This document shows positions 9,119 through 17,267 of a stretch of 35,494 bases of DNA, in pieces; the stretch's first letter is position 1, and the number at the start of each line of letters is the position of its first letter. The notes under the pieces are model-generated. The model saw only the letters and a program-made list of their open reading frames with translations. It made no database searches and was not told the DNA's origin. The DNA is from Candidatus Gastranaerophilales bacterium (GTDB lineage: Bacteria > Cyanobacteriota > Vampirovibrionia > Gastranaerophilales > Gastranaerophilaceae): NCBI GenBank assembly GCA_944324185.1, contig CALUVI010000022.1:1-35494 (forward strand). Direction: 5' to 3'. Position numbers and translations under genes: made by a program.

Positions 9119-11320
9119 ATGGAACAGTTTGTAATAACATTTGATGAAATAAGAGCGCTTTTAGTCGAGCAACAGTATCCCGATTCAGACATAGAAGAGT
9201 TAGAAAAGGCTTTTGAGTTTGCAAAGAAGCTTCATGCGGGGCAATACAGGGTTTCCGAAGAACCTTATATTATTCACCCTATGGAAGTCGTAAAAATTCT
9301 TATAGGTTTAAGGGCTGATAAGCACACCTTGATGGCAGGCTTTTTGCACGACATTCTTGAGGATACCGATACAAAGCCGGAAGAGATTAAAGAACTCTTT
9401 GGCGAAGATGTTTTAAACCTTGTTCAGGGGGTTACAAAACTCGGTAAACTCCAGTTTAAATCGACAGAAGAGCGTCAGGCAGAAAATTTCCGCCGTATGA
9501 TGATAGCAATGGCAAGCGATGTCAGGATTATACTTCTTAAACTTGCTGACAGGCTTCATAATATGCGGACTCTTAATTACATGACTCCTGTAAAGCAGCA
9601 GAGAATTGCGCAGGAAACTCTGGATATTTTTGCTCCGCTCGCTAACCGCTTAGGTGTCGGTAAAATTAAGGCGGAACTTGAGGATTTATCTTTAAAATAC
9701 CTTCATCCCGATAAATATTATGAAATAGCCCAGCTTGTTTCCCAGAAAAAAGCCGAGCGTGAAATGACCGTAAAGCTTTTGATTGATAAGATTTCCAAGG
9801 ATGTTAAGGCAAGCGGGATTAATGCTCAGATTACAGGGCGCGCCAAGCATTATTACAGCATTTATAATAAAATGCAGCGTCTTAATGTTGCATTCCATGA
9901 CCTGTACGACATTACCGCTGTGCGTGTAATTGTTGATACGGAAAAAGAATGCTATGAGGTTCTGGGGCTTATACACTCCCAGTTTAAGCCGATTCCGGGG
10001 CGTTTTAAAGATTATATTGCAATGCCTAAAGGCAACATGTATCAGTCTTTGCACACCTCCGTCATAGGTCCGCGGCAGAAACCGCTGGAAGTTCAGATAA
10101 GAACATGGGAAATGCACGAGATTGCTGAATATGGTATTGCTGCACATTGGAGATACAAAGAAAAAGGCTCCAAAAGGGCAGATTCTGCAAGTGATATTAA
10201 ATTCTCGTGGATGAGAAAGCTTGTTGAATACAACAAAGAAACCAAAAACGCCGAAGAATTCGTAAACTCTGTAAAATTAGACCTGTTTTCAGACCAGGTA
10301 TTTGCATTCACTCCGGGCGGTGACGTTATTGACCTGCCGCAAGGTGCAACTCCTGTAGACTTTGCTTACCGTATCCACTCGGATGTCGGGCATAAAACAG
10401 TAGGCGCATTAATAAACGGGCGTATTGCGCAGCTTGATACAAAGCTTAAAAACGGCGACATCGTTGAGATTATGACTTCGAAAGTTGCAGCTCCGCGTCT
10501 TGACTGGCTGAACTTTGTAGTTACAAAGCAGGCAGCTTCCAAAATACGACAGTGGTACAAAAAGAACAAACGCGAAGACCATATTGAAATCGGTAAAGCC
10601 AATCTGGAGCATGAGTTAACTAAATCTGTTTTTGATGATTATGTCAAAAACGGCGAGTTTGATAAAGTTGCAAAGCAGATGAATTATGTGAGCGCGGATG
10701 ATTTATTTGCAGCACTGGGGTATGGCGAAACAACGGTTAATAAAATTATTAACCGCCTGAGAAAACCGCCGAAGCAGGAAAGCCCGAGTCTGCACAAACC
10801 GCGTAAAGCTTCCGAAAAAGATATTGTCGGGTTGGAAGGACTTTTGTATTCTTTTGCCAGATGCTGTTCTCCGATTCCGGGAGAGCCGATTGTCGGAGTT
10901 GTTACCCGCTCTAAAGGCGTAACTGTCCACAGGCTTGACTGTAAAACTCTGGAGAATATTCCGGTAGAAAGGCTTCTGGATATTCACTGGTCGGGCAATA
11001 ATGTTAATAAAACATACAGCACTACAATCCGCATTGAAACCGCTGAAAAACTCGGGCTTTTGAAAGATATAATAGGCGTTGTTTCGGATAACAACACTAA
11101 TATAAGTTCCGCAAACGTCAAATCAAAAGGTAAAGTCGGAATTATTGAACTCGGAATAGAACTTGATAACATTGAAACGTTAAGGCGTGTAATGACAGCA
11201 CTCCAAGCCATGCCGGATGTTTTCAGCGTTAAGAGAATCCAAACATCATATACAAAGGCTCCGCAGCAATTTACTAAAAAGGTGAATAAATCAAAACATA
11301 AGAAATCATCAAATAATTAA
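9119..11320 (+). CDS. rel: Bifunctional (p)ppGpp synthetase/hydrolase Rel
   Basis: A full-length 733-residue long RelA/SpoT homolog controlling the stringent response. The N-terminal HD hydrolase domain has H53 (YIIHPMEV), H77-D78 (FLHDILEDT) and D144 (KLADRLHNMRT). The synthetase domain has GRAKHYYSIYNKM (240-252), D264 in YDITAVRVIV, RFKDY (295-299), YQSLHT (308-313) and EVQIRT (324-329). The RFKD motif is the form linked to bifunctional enzymes. TGS (about 387-453), a Cys-containing region (ARCCSPIPGEPIVGVVTR) and a C-terminal ACT domain follow. The stop codon abuts that of the convergent gene, itself a RelA/SpoT-like protein. Confidence 0.96.
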   Translation: MEQFVITFDEIRALLVEQQYPDSDIEELEKAFEFAKKLHAGQYRVSEEPYIIHPMEVVKILIGLRADKHTLMAGFLHDILEDTDTKPEEIKELFGEDVLNLVQGVTKLGKLQFKSTEERQAENFRRMMIAMASDVRIILLKLADRLHNMRTLNYMTPVKQQRIAQETLDIFAPLANRLGVGKIKAELEDLSLKYLHPDKYYEIAQLVSQKKAEREMTVKLLIDKISKDVKASGINAQITGRAKHYYSIYNKMQRLNVAFHDLYDITAVRVIVDTEKECYEVLGLIHSQFKPIPGRFKDYIAMPKGNMYQSLHTSVIGPRQKPLEVQIRTWEMHEIAEYGIAAHWRYKEKGSKRADSASDIKFSWMRKLVEYNKETKNAEEFVNSVKLDLFSDQVFAFTPGGDVIDLPQGATPVDFAYRIHSDVGHKTVGALINGRIAQLDTKLKNGDIVEIMTSKVAAPRLDWLNFVVTKQAASKIRQWYKKNKREDHIEIGKANLEHELTKSVFDDYVKNGEFDKVAKQMNYVSADDLFAALGYGETTVNKIINRLRKPPKQESPSLHKPRKASEKDIVGLEGLLYSFARCCSPIPGEPIVGVVTRSKGVTVHRLDCKTLENIPVERLLDIHWSGNNVNKTYSTTIRIETAEKLGLLKDIIGVVSDNNTNISSANVKSKGKVGIIELGIELDNIETLRRVMTALQAMPDVFSVKRIQTSYTKAPQQFTKKVNKSKHKKSSNN

Positions 11321-12421
11321 TTATTTCTTCTTTTTGGGATGATTTTCACACTCAAGCATAATTCTGTTTAAATTATTTAAATCGTAAACCGGCGGAAGGT
11401 TGGATTTGAGCGGAAGGAAGTAGGCAGGAGTGTCTGAGCAGAGGTCTACAAACACATTCGGATCTTTTTCTCTCTGGAATATGAACGCTTCACCGCGGTA
11501 TTGATTAAATTTTTCCAGATATTCTTTATTTCCAGGCTCGGTTAATGGTTTTACAATATCCACAAGCGGTTTATATTTTTTATCAATGTCTTTGTTGTTT
11601 AAAATTTTGAAAAGTTTATCATCCAGTTCCTTCAAATCATGTACGTCCTTACCCATAATCATAAGTTCAAACGGACGCGGTTCACCGGGGAACTTGAACA
11701 AGAAGTGTATGGCCGAATAATTTACTTCGGTTAAATCATTCATATCAAAACGGACTCTGCGTTTTTCTCTCAAACCTAAACTTTCCCATTTTTCTTCCTG
11801 CACGCGCTGCATTTTTTCCAAAAAATCGATTGAAGCATAGTCATACTGTTCTTTTGCAGTACGTTTCATTTTTTCGGTTGTTTTCGGTCTTTTATTTTCA
11901 ATTTCAATAAGTTCGATTTCACCTTTTTCAATTGCAGGGAAAAATCTTGAAAGAAGCTTTTCAACAGTCTTTTTTCTGCCGTCTCTCATAACAATTTTAG
12001 CCCCGTTAAGATCCGTCATAAAATCCAAAACTTCTGCCTTGCAGTTATACTGGCGTGTTGCGCTTTTTTCTACAATAGACTTCGGTGTTTTAACTCTGCC
12101 GCAGAGTTTAAATACAGGCAGCTTCGGATTTAATTGTGTAGCGACCAGATCACCGAACAGTCTGTTCATAAAAGTTTCAATTTTTTCCTGCATAGGTTCT
12201 GCAGCCTTGCTTATAGAACGGGCTACGCCTAAAGAAACACCCCCCATTGCTCTTGACTGGAGCATTTTAGCAGTCGCACCAAAAGATACGGTATCTTTCG
12301 ATAATGCCCTCGGCATTGTCAAACCATAATTAGTATTCGGATAAGAAACGGTTTTATTATTACTGCCGCTGTTATTTGTTGTCTGGAATGCTCTCAAACC
12401 AATAATTTTGGGGATATTCAT
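11321..12421 (-). CDS. Single-domain RelA/SpoT synthetase-like protein with N-terminal tag
   Basis: I read this 366-residue protein as a divergent RelA/SpoT nucleotidyltransferase. The order of key residues matches that in the neighbouring Rel: GRVKTPKSIVEK (R109, K111, S115, K119) for GRAKHYYSIYNK; FMTDLNGAKIVM (D137) for YDITAVRVIV; VNYSAIHF (Y235, H239) for MYQSLHTS; FELMIMGKDVH (E252, H261) for LEVQIRTWEMH. There is no HD hydrolase, TGS or ACT domain. About 100 residues precede the core and include a TVSFGAT tag (44-50). About 100 follow it and are rich in charge. It could be a small alarmone synthetase, a toxic relative, or an inactive paralog. Family level fairly sure; activity unknown. 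Confidence 0.65.
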   Translation of the reverse strand: MNIPKIIGLRAFQTTNNSGSNNKTVSYPNTNYGLTMPRALSKDTVSFGATAKMLQSRAMGGVSLGVARSISKAAEPMQEKIETFMNRLFGDLVATQLNPKLPVFKLCGRVKTPKSIVEKSATRQYNCKAEVLDFMTDLNGAKIVMRDGRKKTVEKLLSRFFPAIEKGEIELIEIENKRPKTTEKMKRTAKEQYDYASIDFLEKMQRVQEEKWESLGLREKRRVRFDMNDLTEVNYSAIHFLFKFPGEPRPFELMIMGKDVHDLKELDDKLFKILNNKDIDKKYKPLVDIVKPLTEPGNKEYLEKFNQYRGEAFIFQREKDPNVFVDLCSDTPAYFLPLKSNLPPVYDLNNLNRIMLECENHPKKKK

Positions 12422-12499
12422 TTTAATTTCTCCTGTTGTGTACCAATATTAATAAACACTATAAAAAAAATTTTTGCGCTTTTATTACAAAATATTAAG

Positions 12500-13180
12500 C
12501 TAGACCGCAGCTTCTTCTTTTAATGATTCCTCAATTTTATTTTCATATCCCGTAAATTCGCATATCCGGCGCGCCCATTCTCTTGCGATTTCATCCTCGT
12601 CCAGTGTGTAAGAAATAGGTTTTCCTATTTTTACCGTTATATGTTTTTCAAAAAGTTTTTTGGCATATCCGTCAAATCCGCATATACCTACGGGAATTAT
12701 ATCTGCCTTGAATTTTTTTGCAAAAAGTATAAAACCTTTGTGAACATTAGTCAGAACAGGCTCTTTGACGATTTTGCCCTGAGGAAAAATTCCCAGTGAC
12801 CACGATGTATTAAAAACTGATTTTACGGTTTTAAAAGTTGCAATCTCTGGCTTGTCTCTGTTCACTGCAAAACCGCCTAATGTATGCACAAGAAAACGTA
12901 AAAGCTTGCTTTTGTCATGGAAAAGTTCCTGTTTTGCCATATATGCAATGGTTCTCCAGGCAGCGACAGCTATAAGCGGAGGATCAATATATGAAACATG
13001 GTTTGCCGCAAAAATTACATGGGGATTCTCCGGAACATTTTCTTTCCCTTCAACCTTCAGATTATACATAAGCTTTGTTACAGGATAAACTACCAGCATT
13101 AAAAACAGCATATAATATGATGTTCTGAACCAGTTATAGTCTTTTTCTGTTCGTCTGTTGTAATTCTTTTCCTTTCCCAT
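12500..13180 (-). CDS. plsC: 1-acyl-glycerol-3-phosphate acyltransferase (PlsC-like)
   Basis: A 226-residue lysophosphatidate acyltransferase family protein that would add the second acyl chain in phosphatidate synthesis at the inner membrane. It has NHVSYIDPP (H61-x4-D66, the catalytic HX4D motif), a hydrophobic segment at about 22-40 and GIFPQGKIVKE, where the usual FPEG is FPQG. GRKEL-type conserved blocks are weak. SD GGAAGGGAA supports the start. It lies 27 bases after a paralog (13208-13876), probably in one transcript. Which of the two is the main enzyme is not visible. Confidence 0.85.
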   Translation of the reverse strand: MGKEKNYNRRTEKDYNWFRTSYYMLFLMLVVYPVTKLMYNLKVEGKENVPENPHVIFAANHVSYIDPPLIAVAAWRTIAYMAKQELFHDKSKLLRFLVHTLGGFAVNRDKPEIATFKTVKSVFNTSWSLGIFPQGKIVKEPVLTNVHKGFILFAKKFKADIIPVGICGFDGYAKKLFEKHITVKIGKPISYTLDEDEIAREWARRICEFTGYENKIEESLKEEAAV

Positions 13181-13207
13181 TTTTCCCTTCCAGTCGTAAT
13201 AAGGTTT

Positions 13208-13876
13208 TTATACTTTTACTTTATCTTCTACGTATTTAAATCCGGTTAAATCCTCAATTGATTTTTCCCACTGACCTACCATTCCCATAACATCATCGGA
13301 ATAAGGTATAACTTTTCCTATTCTTACAATAATTTTTCCCGTAAAAGGCAGCCTTTTAACTTCCTGCGTGCCTGTAATACCTATTGGCAGAATTCCGCAT
13401 TTTGTGCTTTTTGCAAGGGTTGCAAAACCTTTAGCCACATGGCTGATTTCTCCTGCTTCCTGACGTGTTCCCTGAGGGAAAATCCCGAGCACCCAGTCTG
13501 TTTGTTTCAAATTCTTGACTGTTTTTATTGTAGAGACGCTCAGTTTTTCTCTGTCAACGGCGAAAGCTCCGAGCCAGTTAAGCCACCAGCGCATAAAAGG
13601 ATTTTCAAAAAGTTCCTTTTTCGCCATATAAGCAACTCCCCTGTTCATCACTGCACACACAAGAGGCGGGTCTAATGTGGACAGGTGGTTTGCTGCTATT
13701 ATAAAGTCATTGTTGTCAGGAATGTTTTCCCTGCCGTAAACTTCAAGTCTGTACACCAGTTTAAACCGGATCATATAGAAAACATGCGTTATTATAAACA
13801 AAAACATCCGGCGCCATTTGTTATAGAATTTAGCCTCTCTTAAGCAGTAATTACTGCCTTTTTTATCGTTTGACAT
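13208..13876 (-). CDS. PlsC-like acyltransferase, paralog
   Basis: A 222-residue acyltransferase with NHLSTLDPP (H64-x4-D69) and GIFPQGTRQEAGEI, again with Gln in place of the Glu of FPEG. It has an N-terminal hydrophobic segment at about 24-42. It shares gene order and layout with the following paralog (AYMAKKELF versus AYMAKQELF; FAVDREK versus FAVNRDK), so the pair arose by tandem duplication. A role in phospholipid assembly is likely; chain or head-group preference cannot be read from the sequence. AGGGG lies upstream of the ATG. Confidence 0.85.
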   Translation of the reverse strand: MSNDKKGSNYCLREAKFYNKWRRMFLFIITHVFYMIRFKLVYRLEVYGRENIPDNNDFIIAANHLSTLDPPLVCAVMNRGVAYMAKKELFENPFMRWWLNWLGAFAVDREKLSVSTIKTVKNLKQTDWVLGIFPQGTRQEAGEISHVAKGFATLAKSTKCGILPIGITGTQEVKRLPFTGKIIVRIGKVIPYSDDVMGMVGQWEKSIEDLTGFKYVEDKVKV

Positions 13877-13902
13877 ATGAAATACCCCTTGTCTTAAGCA
13901 GT

Positions 13903-13908
13903 ATTATA
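13903..13908 (-). promoter_or_regulatory. -10 element for the plsC pair
   Basis: A perfect TATAAT on the minus strand, 26 bases upstream of the ATG at 13876, with room for the AGGGG ribosome site. No clear -35 is seen. Confidence 0.4.
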
Positions 13909-13948
13909 CTATAAATAACGGCAATAAAATAGTATACTAAGCGAATTT

Positions 13949-14335
13949 TTATTCTTCGCTTTCTTCTTCCGCTTCTCTGTACTCTTCTTCTGCTTCCGCT
14001 TCTAAGCGCTCAAATTCTTTTTCTTCTTTTTCTTTCTCTTTTTCTTCTTCAAGAATATCTTTAATAGATTTTTTATGTTTTTTGGCATTTAAAACAGACG
14101 CTACATTTGTCATTGCAAGGGAATTCAGAGTTGCCCTCAAAAGAGCGCTTCTGTCGACAAACTGGTCATTATAGAAGTTTCCGCCTTCTTCTTCACCTTC
14201 GGCAGGAGGAAGGTACATAGCTTCAGACCCGTATTTATCCTGACTCATTTTAGCAGCAGTTCCCGATGGGTCGCCGCTTTTAAAATTAAACGCCCCGCCG
14301 ATTCCGTAAAAACCTGCCGATCTGTTATCTACCAC
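13949..14335 (-). CDS. Acidic hypothetical protein with Glu-rich coiled-coil tail
   Basis: Not recognised. The 128-residue product has a Gly-rich N-terminus (GFYGIGGAFNFKSG, faintly like the local N-terminal tag), a middle segment with FVDRSALLRATLNSLAM, and a tail from about 85 made almost entirely of E, K, R and A, a likely charged helix. The start is a GTG at 14335 with GAGGT 6 bases upstream. A stronger SD (AGGAGGG) lies before an out-of-frame ATG at 14369. The true protein may therefore begin there by frameshift, or a sequence error may separate the two frames. Confidence 0.6.
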   Translation of the reverse strand: MVDNRSAGFYGIGGAFNFKSGDPSGTAAKMSQDKYGSEAMYLPPAEGEEEGGNFYNDQFVDRSALLRATLNSLAMTNVASVLNAKKHKKSIKDILEEEKEKEKEEKEFERLEAEAEEEYREAEEESEE

Positions 14336-14369
14336 TATAAGACCTCATGTTAAGGGTATTTCTTGCCAT
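14325..14369 (-). CDS. 14-codon leader ORF overlapping the acidic protein gene, or its displaced N-terminus
   Basis: An ATG at 14369 has a near-ideal SD (AGGAGGG, 14379-14385, 9-base spacing) and reads MARNTLNMRSYSGR then TAA. The stop lies just past the GTG start of the next frame. The two peptides would join smoothly as ...RSYSG-VDNRSAGFYG with one base change in length. It is either a coupled leader peptide or a frameshift or sequencing error. Confidence 0.4.
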   Translation of the reverse strand: MARNTLNMRSYSGR

Positions 14370-14441
14370 ATTTTAATACCCTCCTAGGATAATATAACCT
14401 CTAAAAGTATTATTTGCTAGTTCATTAAGAAATTGTTACAA

Positions 14442-14678
14442 TTAAAATTTTTCAGGAACAGGATCGTATCCTCCCTGATTAAGCGGATGACATTTGCAAA
14501 TCCTTTTAATTCCCAGCCATCCGCCTTTTAAGACTCCAAATCTTTCGATTGCCACACGGGTATATTCCGAGCAGGTCGGATAAAATCTGCATCGGGCAGG
14601 AGTGTGTCTTGATATCATTTGGTATATTTTTATCAGATTCAGAATTAAATTTTTTATCATATCATAAAATGGCAGCAT
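14442..14678 (-). CDS. yidD: Membrane protein insertion efficiency factor YidD
   Basis: A 78-residue YidD with the signature Cys pattern: [25 protein letters not shown], then [24 protein letters not shown], in shortened form [10 protein letters not shown] and CHP. An amphipathic N-terminus ([11 protein letters not shown]) fits peripheral membrane attachment. YidD usually sits between rnpA and yidC. Here it is alone, 19 bases after a SpoIID-like gene, so it may be co-transcribed with that gene. Confidence 0.93.
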   Translation of the reverse strand: MLPFYDMIKNLILNLIKIYQMISRHTPARCRFYPTCSEYTRVAIERFGVLKGGWLGIKRICKCHPLNQGGYDPVPEKF

Positions 14679-14697
14679 AGAAAGCTTTTAAACCTCT

Positions 14698-15567
14698 TTA
14701 ATACTCTCCGCGGATTCTTGCAAATTTTGTATTGGCATAAAAATATTTGAGAATTTGATAGGCATTATATCCTCTTTTGGCAAGATTGTTCGCTCCGTAC
14801 TGGCTCATACCAACTCCGTGTCCGTTCTTTTTTATTCCGTCATCAAATGACGGTACTGATTTTAGAAACGGTAAATCTGATGACCAGACCTGACCGCCGG
14901 TTTTTGTTTTTCCGCCGGCTGAAGCTGAATAATAGGCAGGAACTATCTTCCCCTGACAGACAAGAACAATTCCCTTAGTTTCTTCTACCGCAGAATTTGT
15001 ATTTGACTTTTCCGCGCTTGCTCCGCCGTAAGCCTGATCTTCCGGGGTGTCTTTTAAGTCATACCCGTATTTTGCCCGCTTCCCCCGGTTTGCAATGGCG
15101 TAACTTCTTGCAGCTATTGCCTGTGCTTTATGTGCTTCGTGCTCCCATCCTGACGGCATTTCAGAGGGTACTACACCTTGAAGATATTTTTCAAGAGGAA
15201 CATCATTTATCACTGTCAAACCCATTCCGTCGTTTATAATTTTGAAATTTCCGCGGTACCATCTCCGTTTAACACTTACAAATCCGCCTTCTTCCGGCTT
15301 TATAATAATTTTACCGGCACGCATTTTATTCCATTTCCCGTCAACTTTTATGGCAATAACATCGTGGTAGGGCTTCATTTCATAACCCTTCATTTTTTCC
15401 ATTACATAAATAAGTTTGTTTGTGTCGCAGTTTATAATTTCCGCTTTTGTGGATGCCCCGATATAGGTCTTATTAACACCGGTTTGTAACCCTATTTTTA
15501 TTGCAAAAGACGGATTGCATAACGCTATAAATGATATGAATAATACTAAAGCTTTTCTCATCCCCAT
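14698..15567 (-). CDS. SpoIID/LytB-domain peptidoglycan-acting protein
   Basis: A 289-residue secreted protein. Residues 1-22 are a signal peptide (MGMRKALVLFISFIALCNPSFA). The SpoIID domain shows NDVPLEKYLQGVVPSEMP, HKAQAIAARSYA, a YGGASAE segment, a YYSASAGGKT segment and the C-terminal GHGVGMSQYGANNLA. SpoIID is a lytic transglycosylase that cleaves stem-less glycan strands. The Glu of PSEMP is the likely catalytic residue. Relatives occur in non-sporulating bacteria including cyanobacteria and Melainabacteria, so it does not imply sporulation. A TATAAT lies 7 bases before the ATG, suggesting a leaderless mRNA. Confidence 0.9.
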   Translation of the reverse strand: MGMRKALVLFISFIALCNPSFAIKIGLQTGVNKTYIGASTKAEIINCDTNKLIYVMEKMKGYEMKPYHDVIAIKVDGKWNKMRAGKIIIKPEEGGFVSVKRRWYRGNFKIINDGMGLTVINDVPLEKYLQGVVPSEMPSGWEHEAHKAQAIAARSYAIANRGKRAKYGYDLKDTPEDQAYGGASAEKSNTNSAVEETKGIVLVCQGKIVPAYYSASAGGKTKTGGQVWSSDLPFLKSVPSFDDGIKKNGHGVGMSQYGANNLAKRGYNAYQILKYFYANTKFARIRGEY

Positions 15568-15574
15568 AATTAAT

Positions 15575-15580
15575 ATTATA
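15575..15580 (-). promoter_or_regulatory. -10 element for the SpoIID-like gene
   Basis: A perfect TATAAT on the minus strand ends 7 bases before the ATG at 15567. No Shine-Dalgarno fits between, so the transcript probably starts at or next to the start codon. Confidence 0.5.
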
Positions 15581-15669
15581 CAACGTAATTTTTTAAGTAT
15601 AAAATTTTATTAATTCCTGCTATTGAAAATAAGACGGGTAATTTTTAAATACTTGTACTTCAAGAAATA

Positions 15670-15705
15670 AAAATAACAAAATAACGCGGTTTAAAATCAA
15701 CCGCG
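15670..15705 (-). terminator. Rho-independent terminator after the TolC-like gene
   Basis: Read on the minus strand, CGCGGTT (15705-15699) pairs with AACCGCG (15691-15685) around a 7-base loop, followed by a T-rich tail (TTATTTTGTTATTTTTAT). It lies about 30 bases past the stop codon of the gene at 15735-17153. Confidence 0.8.
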
Positions 15706-15734
15706 CCATTCTAAGAAGAAAGAATGATTTTACT

Positions 15735-17153
15735 TTAAATGTTTTGTGCTGCTATTGCTTTATAAAAGCTTATGTAATCTATCATGCAGTCAAATTCGCT
15801 TGAATAAACCATTTTGTTTACACTCAAAAGGTTTTCTTCCATCTGGTTTAAATCAAGTTTTGCAATAACACCCTGGGCAAATCGTGTTTGGGAAATTGCA
15901 AAATCCTCTTTTTCAAGCTCTTGAATCTTTTTCTGTTTGGTTAACTTTTCTTTGTCCATATTTATTGAAACAAGCGAGTCGTTAACCTCCTGCATAGAAG
16001 TCAGATTAACTTTTTCATAATTTTTCAGGCTTTTTTCGTAAGCAATCTTTTTGGCTTTCAAATTTGCTTTAATTCTTCCGCCCATAAACAGAGGCTGCAT
16101 GATTCCGCCGCCGATACCCCAGAGCATGTTTGAAGTCGTAAACAGGCTTCCGAGATTTGTTGCATTAAATAACATTAATCCGCCGAGATTAAGTGTCGGA
16201 AGCATTTCTTTTCTTGCAACCCTAACATCAATTCCGGCTTTTTCAAGCATTTTTTCTGCCTTCATATAATCAGGACGTTTCATAATAACATCTGAATTTA
16301 CAAATTCAGGAATATTTCCGGAAAATGCAAGTTCCTTGTAGTCAATTCTCTTATACTCTTCTATATTATTAGGACTGTCGCCTGTCAAAACCGCAAGCTG
16401 GTGCAGAAGTTTTGTTCTCTGTTTTTTTAAATCTGTTAAATCTGCAACTCCCTGAATATACGACTGGTTTGCTTTTACAAGGTCAGAAGTTGAAACAAGT
16501 CCTTCAAGGTTGCTTATTGACATTATTTCAAAAATTTCTTTTCTTAATTTAACAATATCTTCCTGCAAGTCGACCATTGCATCAAGTTTTACTATATTAA
16601 TATAAACAGTTCCTACAGATGAAGCTATTGAAATGTATGCAGCCTGCTCATCCAGAATAGAAGCTTCATACAATTTTCTTATTGCAGTTGTCTTGTTGTG
16701 ATTTTTACCGAACAGGTCTAATTCATAGCTAGCCATAATAGGCAGTAAGAAACTTCCTGCTTCGTGTTCCATAAATCCGCCGTATCCCGGCATAAATCCG
16801 GCATGAATAGTCGGAAGCTCGTTTGCTCTCTGTCCGACAACATTTTGATAGTATTCATCAATTGTTAATGTTGCCATCTTTAAGTCTTTGTTATTTTCAA
16901 CAGCTTTAATAATATAATCATTTAAAATATCATCATTAAACTGTCCCCACCAAGCCATATTAACGTATTCATATTTGTTTTTGACAGGTTTAATTTTTTC
17001 TGATTTTTTCTTTTTATCTTTTTTATTATTTTTATCATTGTCAACCGTTTGTTCAGCACCTGCACTCAAAACAGTTTTTTCAGCAGCAAGAACGGAAACG
17101 GCATTACTCAAACCGAGTGATACCAGTATAGCCAGTGTTAATATTTTCTTCAT
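15735..17153 (-). CDS. Outer-membrane efflux factor (TolC/NodT type)
   Basis: A 472-residue outer-membrane factor forming the exit duct of a tripartite pump. It has a signal peptide (about 1-23, ending SVLAA) and a Lys-rich low-complexity linker at about 40-58. The two OEP repeats follow: WWGQFNDDILNDYIIKAVENNKDL, in short WWGQFND, at the start of the first, and later RPDYMKAEKMLEKAGIDVR and FMGGRIKANLKAKK, with the coiled-coil tail. There is no N-terminal lipobox Cys, unlike many NodT lipoproteins. It is divergent from a marR-emrA pair across a palindromic operator, so it is likely under MarR control with that adaptor. Confidence 0.88.
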   Translation of the reverse strand: MKKILTLAILVSLGLSNAVSVLAAEKTVLSAGAEQTVDNDKNNKKDKKKKSEKIKPVKNKYEYVNMAWWGQFNDDILNDYIIKAVENNKDLKMATLTIDEYYQNVVGQRANELPTIHAGFMPGYGGFMEHEAGSFLLPIMASYELDLFGKNHNKTTAIRKLYEASILDEQAAYISIASSVGTVYINIVKLDAMVDLQEDIVKLRKEIFEIMSISNLEGLVSTSDLVKANQSYIQGVADLTDLKKQRTKLLHQLAVLTGDSPNNIEEYKRIDYKELAFSGNIPEFVNSDVIMKRPDYMKAEKMLEKAGIDVRVARKEMLPTLNLGGLMLFNATNLGSLFTTSNMLWGIGGGIMQPLFMGGRIKANLKAKKIAYEKSLKNYEKVNLTSMQEVNDSLVSINMDKEKLTKQKKIQELEKEDFAISQTRFAQGVIAKLDLNQMEENLLSVNKMVYSSEFDCMIDYISFYKAIAAQNI

Positions 17154-17209
17154 ATCTTTTTCTTCTCTCCAAGTACTTGATTTTTTCTAATAAGAATGAT
17201 AACATAAGT

Positions 17210-17227
17210 ATGTTGCAAATGCAACAT
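17210..17227. promoter_or_regulatory. Perfect palindrome, likely MarR operator
   Basis: ATGTTGCAAATGCAACAT: two 8-base arms (ATGTTGCA/TGCAACAT) with an AA centre, in the divergent spacer between the TolC-like gene and marR. This size and place suit a MarR dimer. It overlaps an upstream ATG (17226) that would otherwise be read as the marR start. Confidence 0.65.
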
Positions 17228-17267
17228 GTTGTTAAATAAACATACACCAAACAGGGGATTTACAAAA

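Noticed and set aside
14698-15567. Evidence for sporulation from SpoIID
   Set aside because: SpoIID/LytB proteins are found in many non-sporulating bacteria, and no other sporulation gene is present.
17226-17267. ATG at 17226 as the marR start
   Set aside because: It lies in the operator palindrome with no SD, while the TTG at 17268 has AGGGGA in place.
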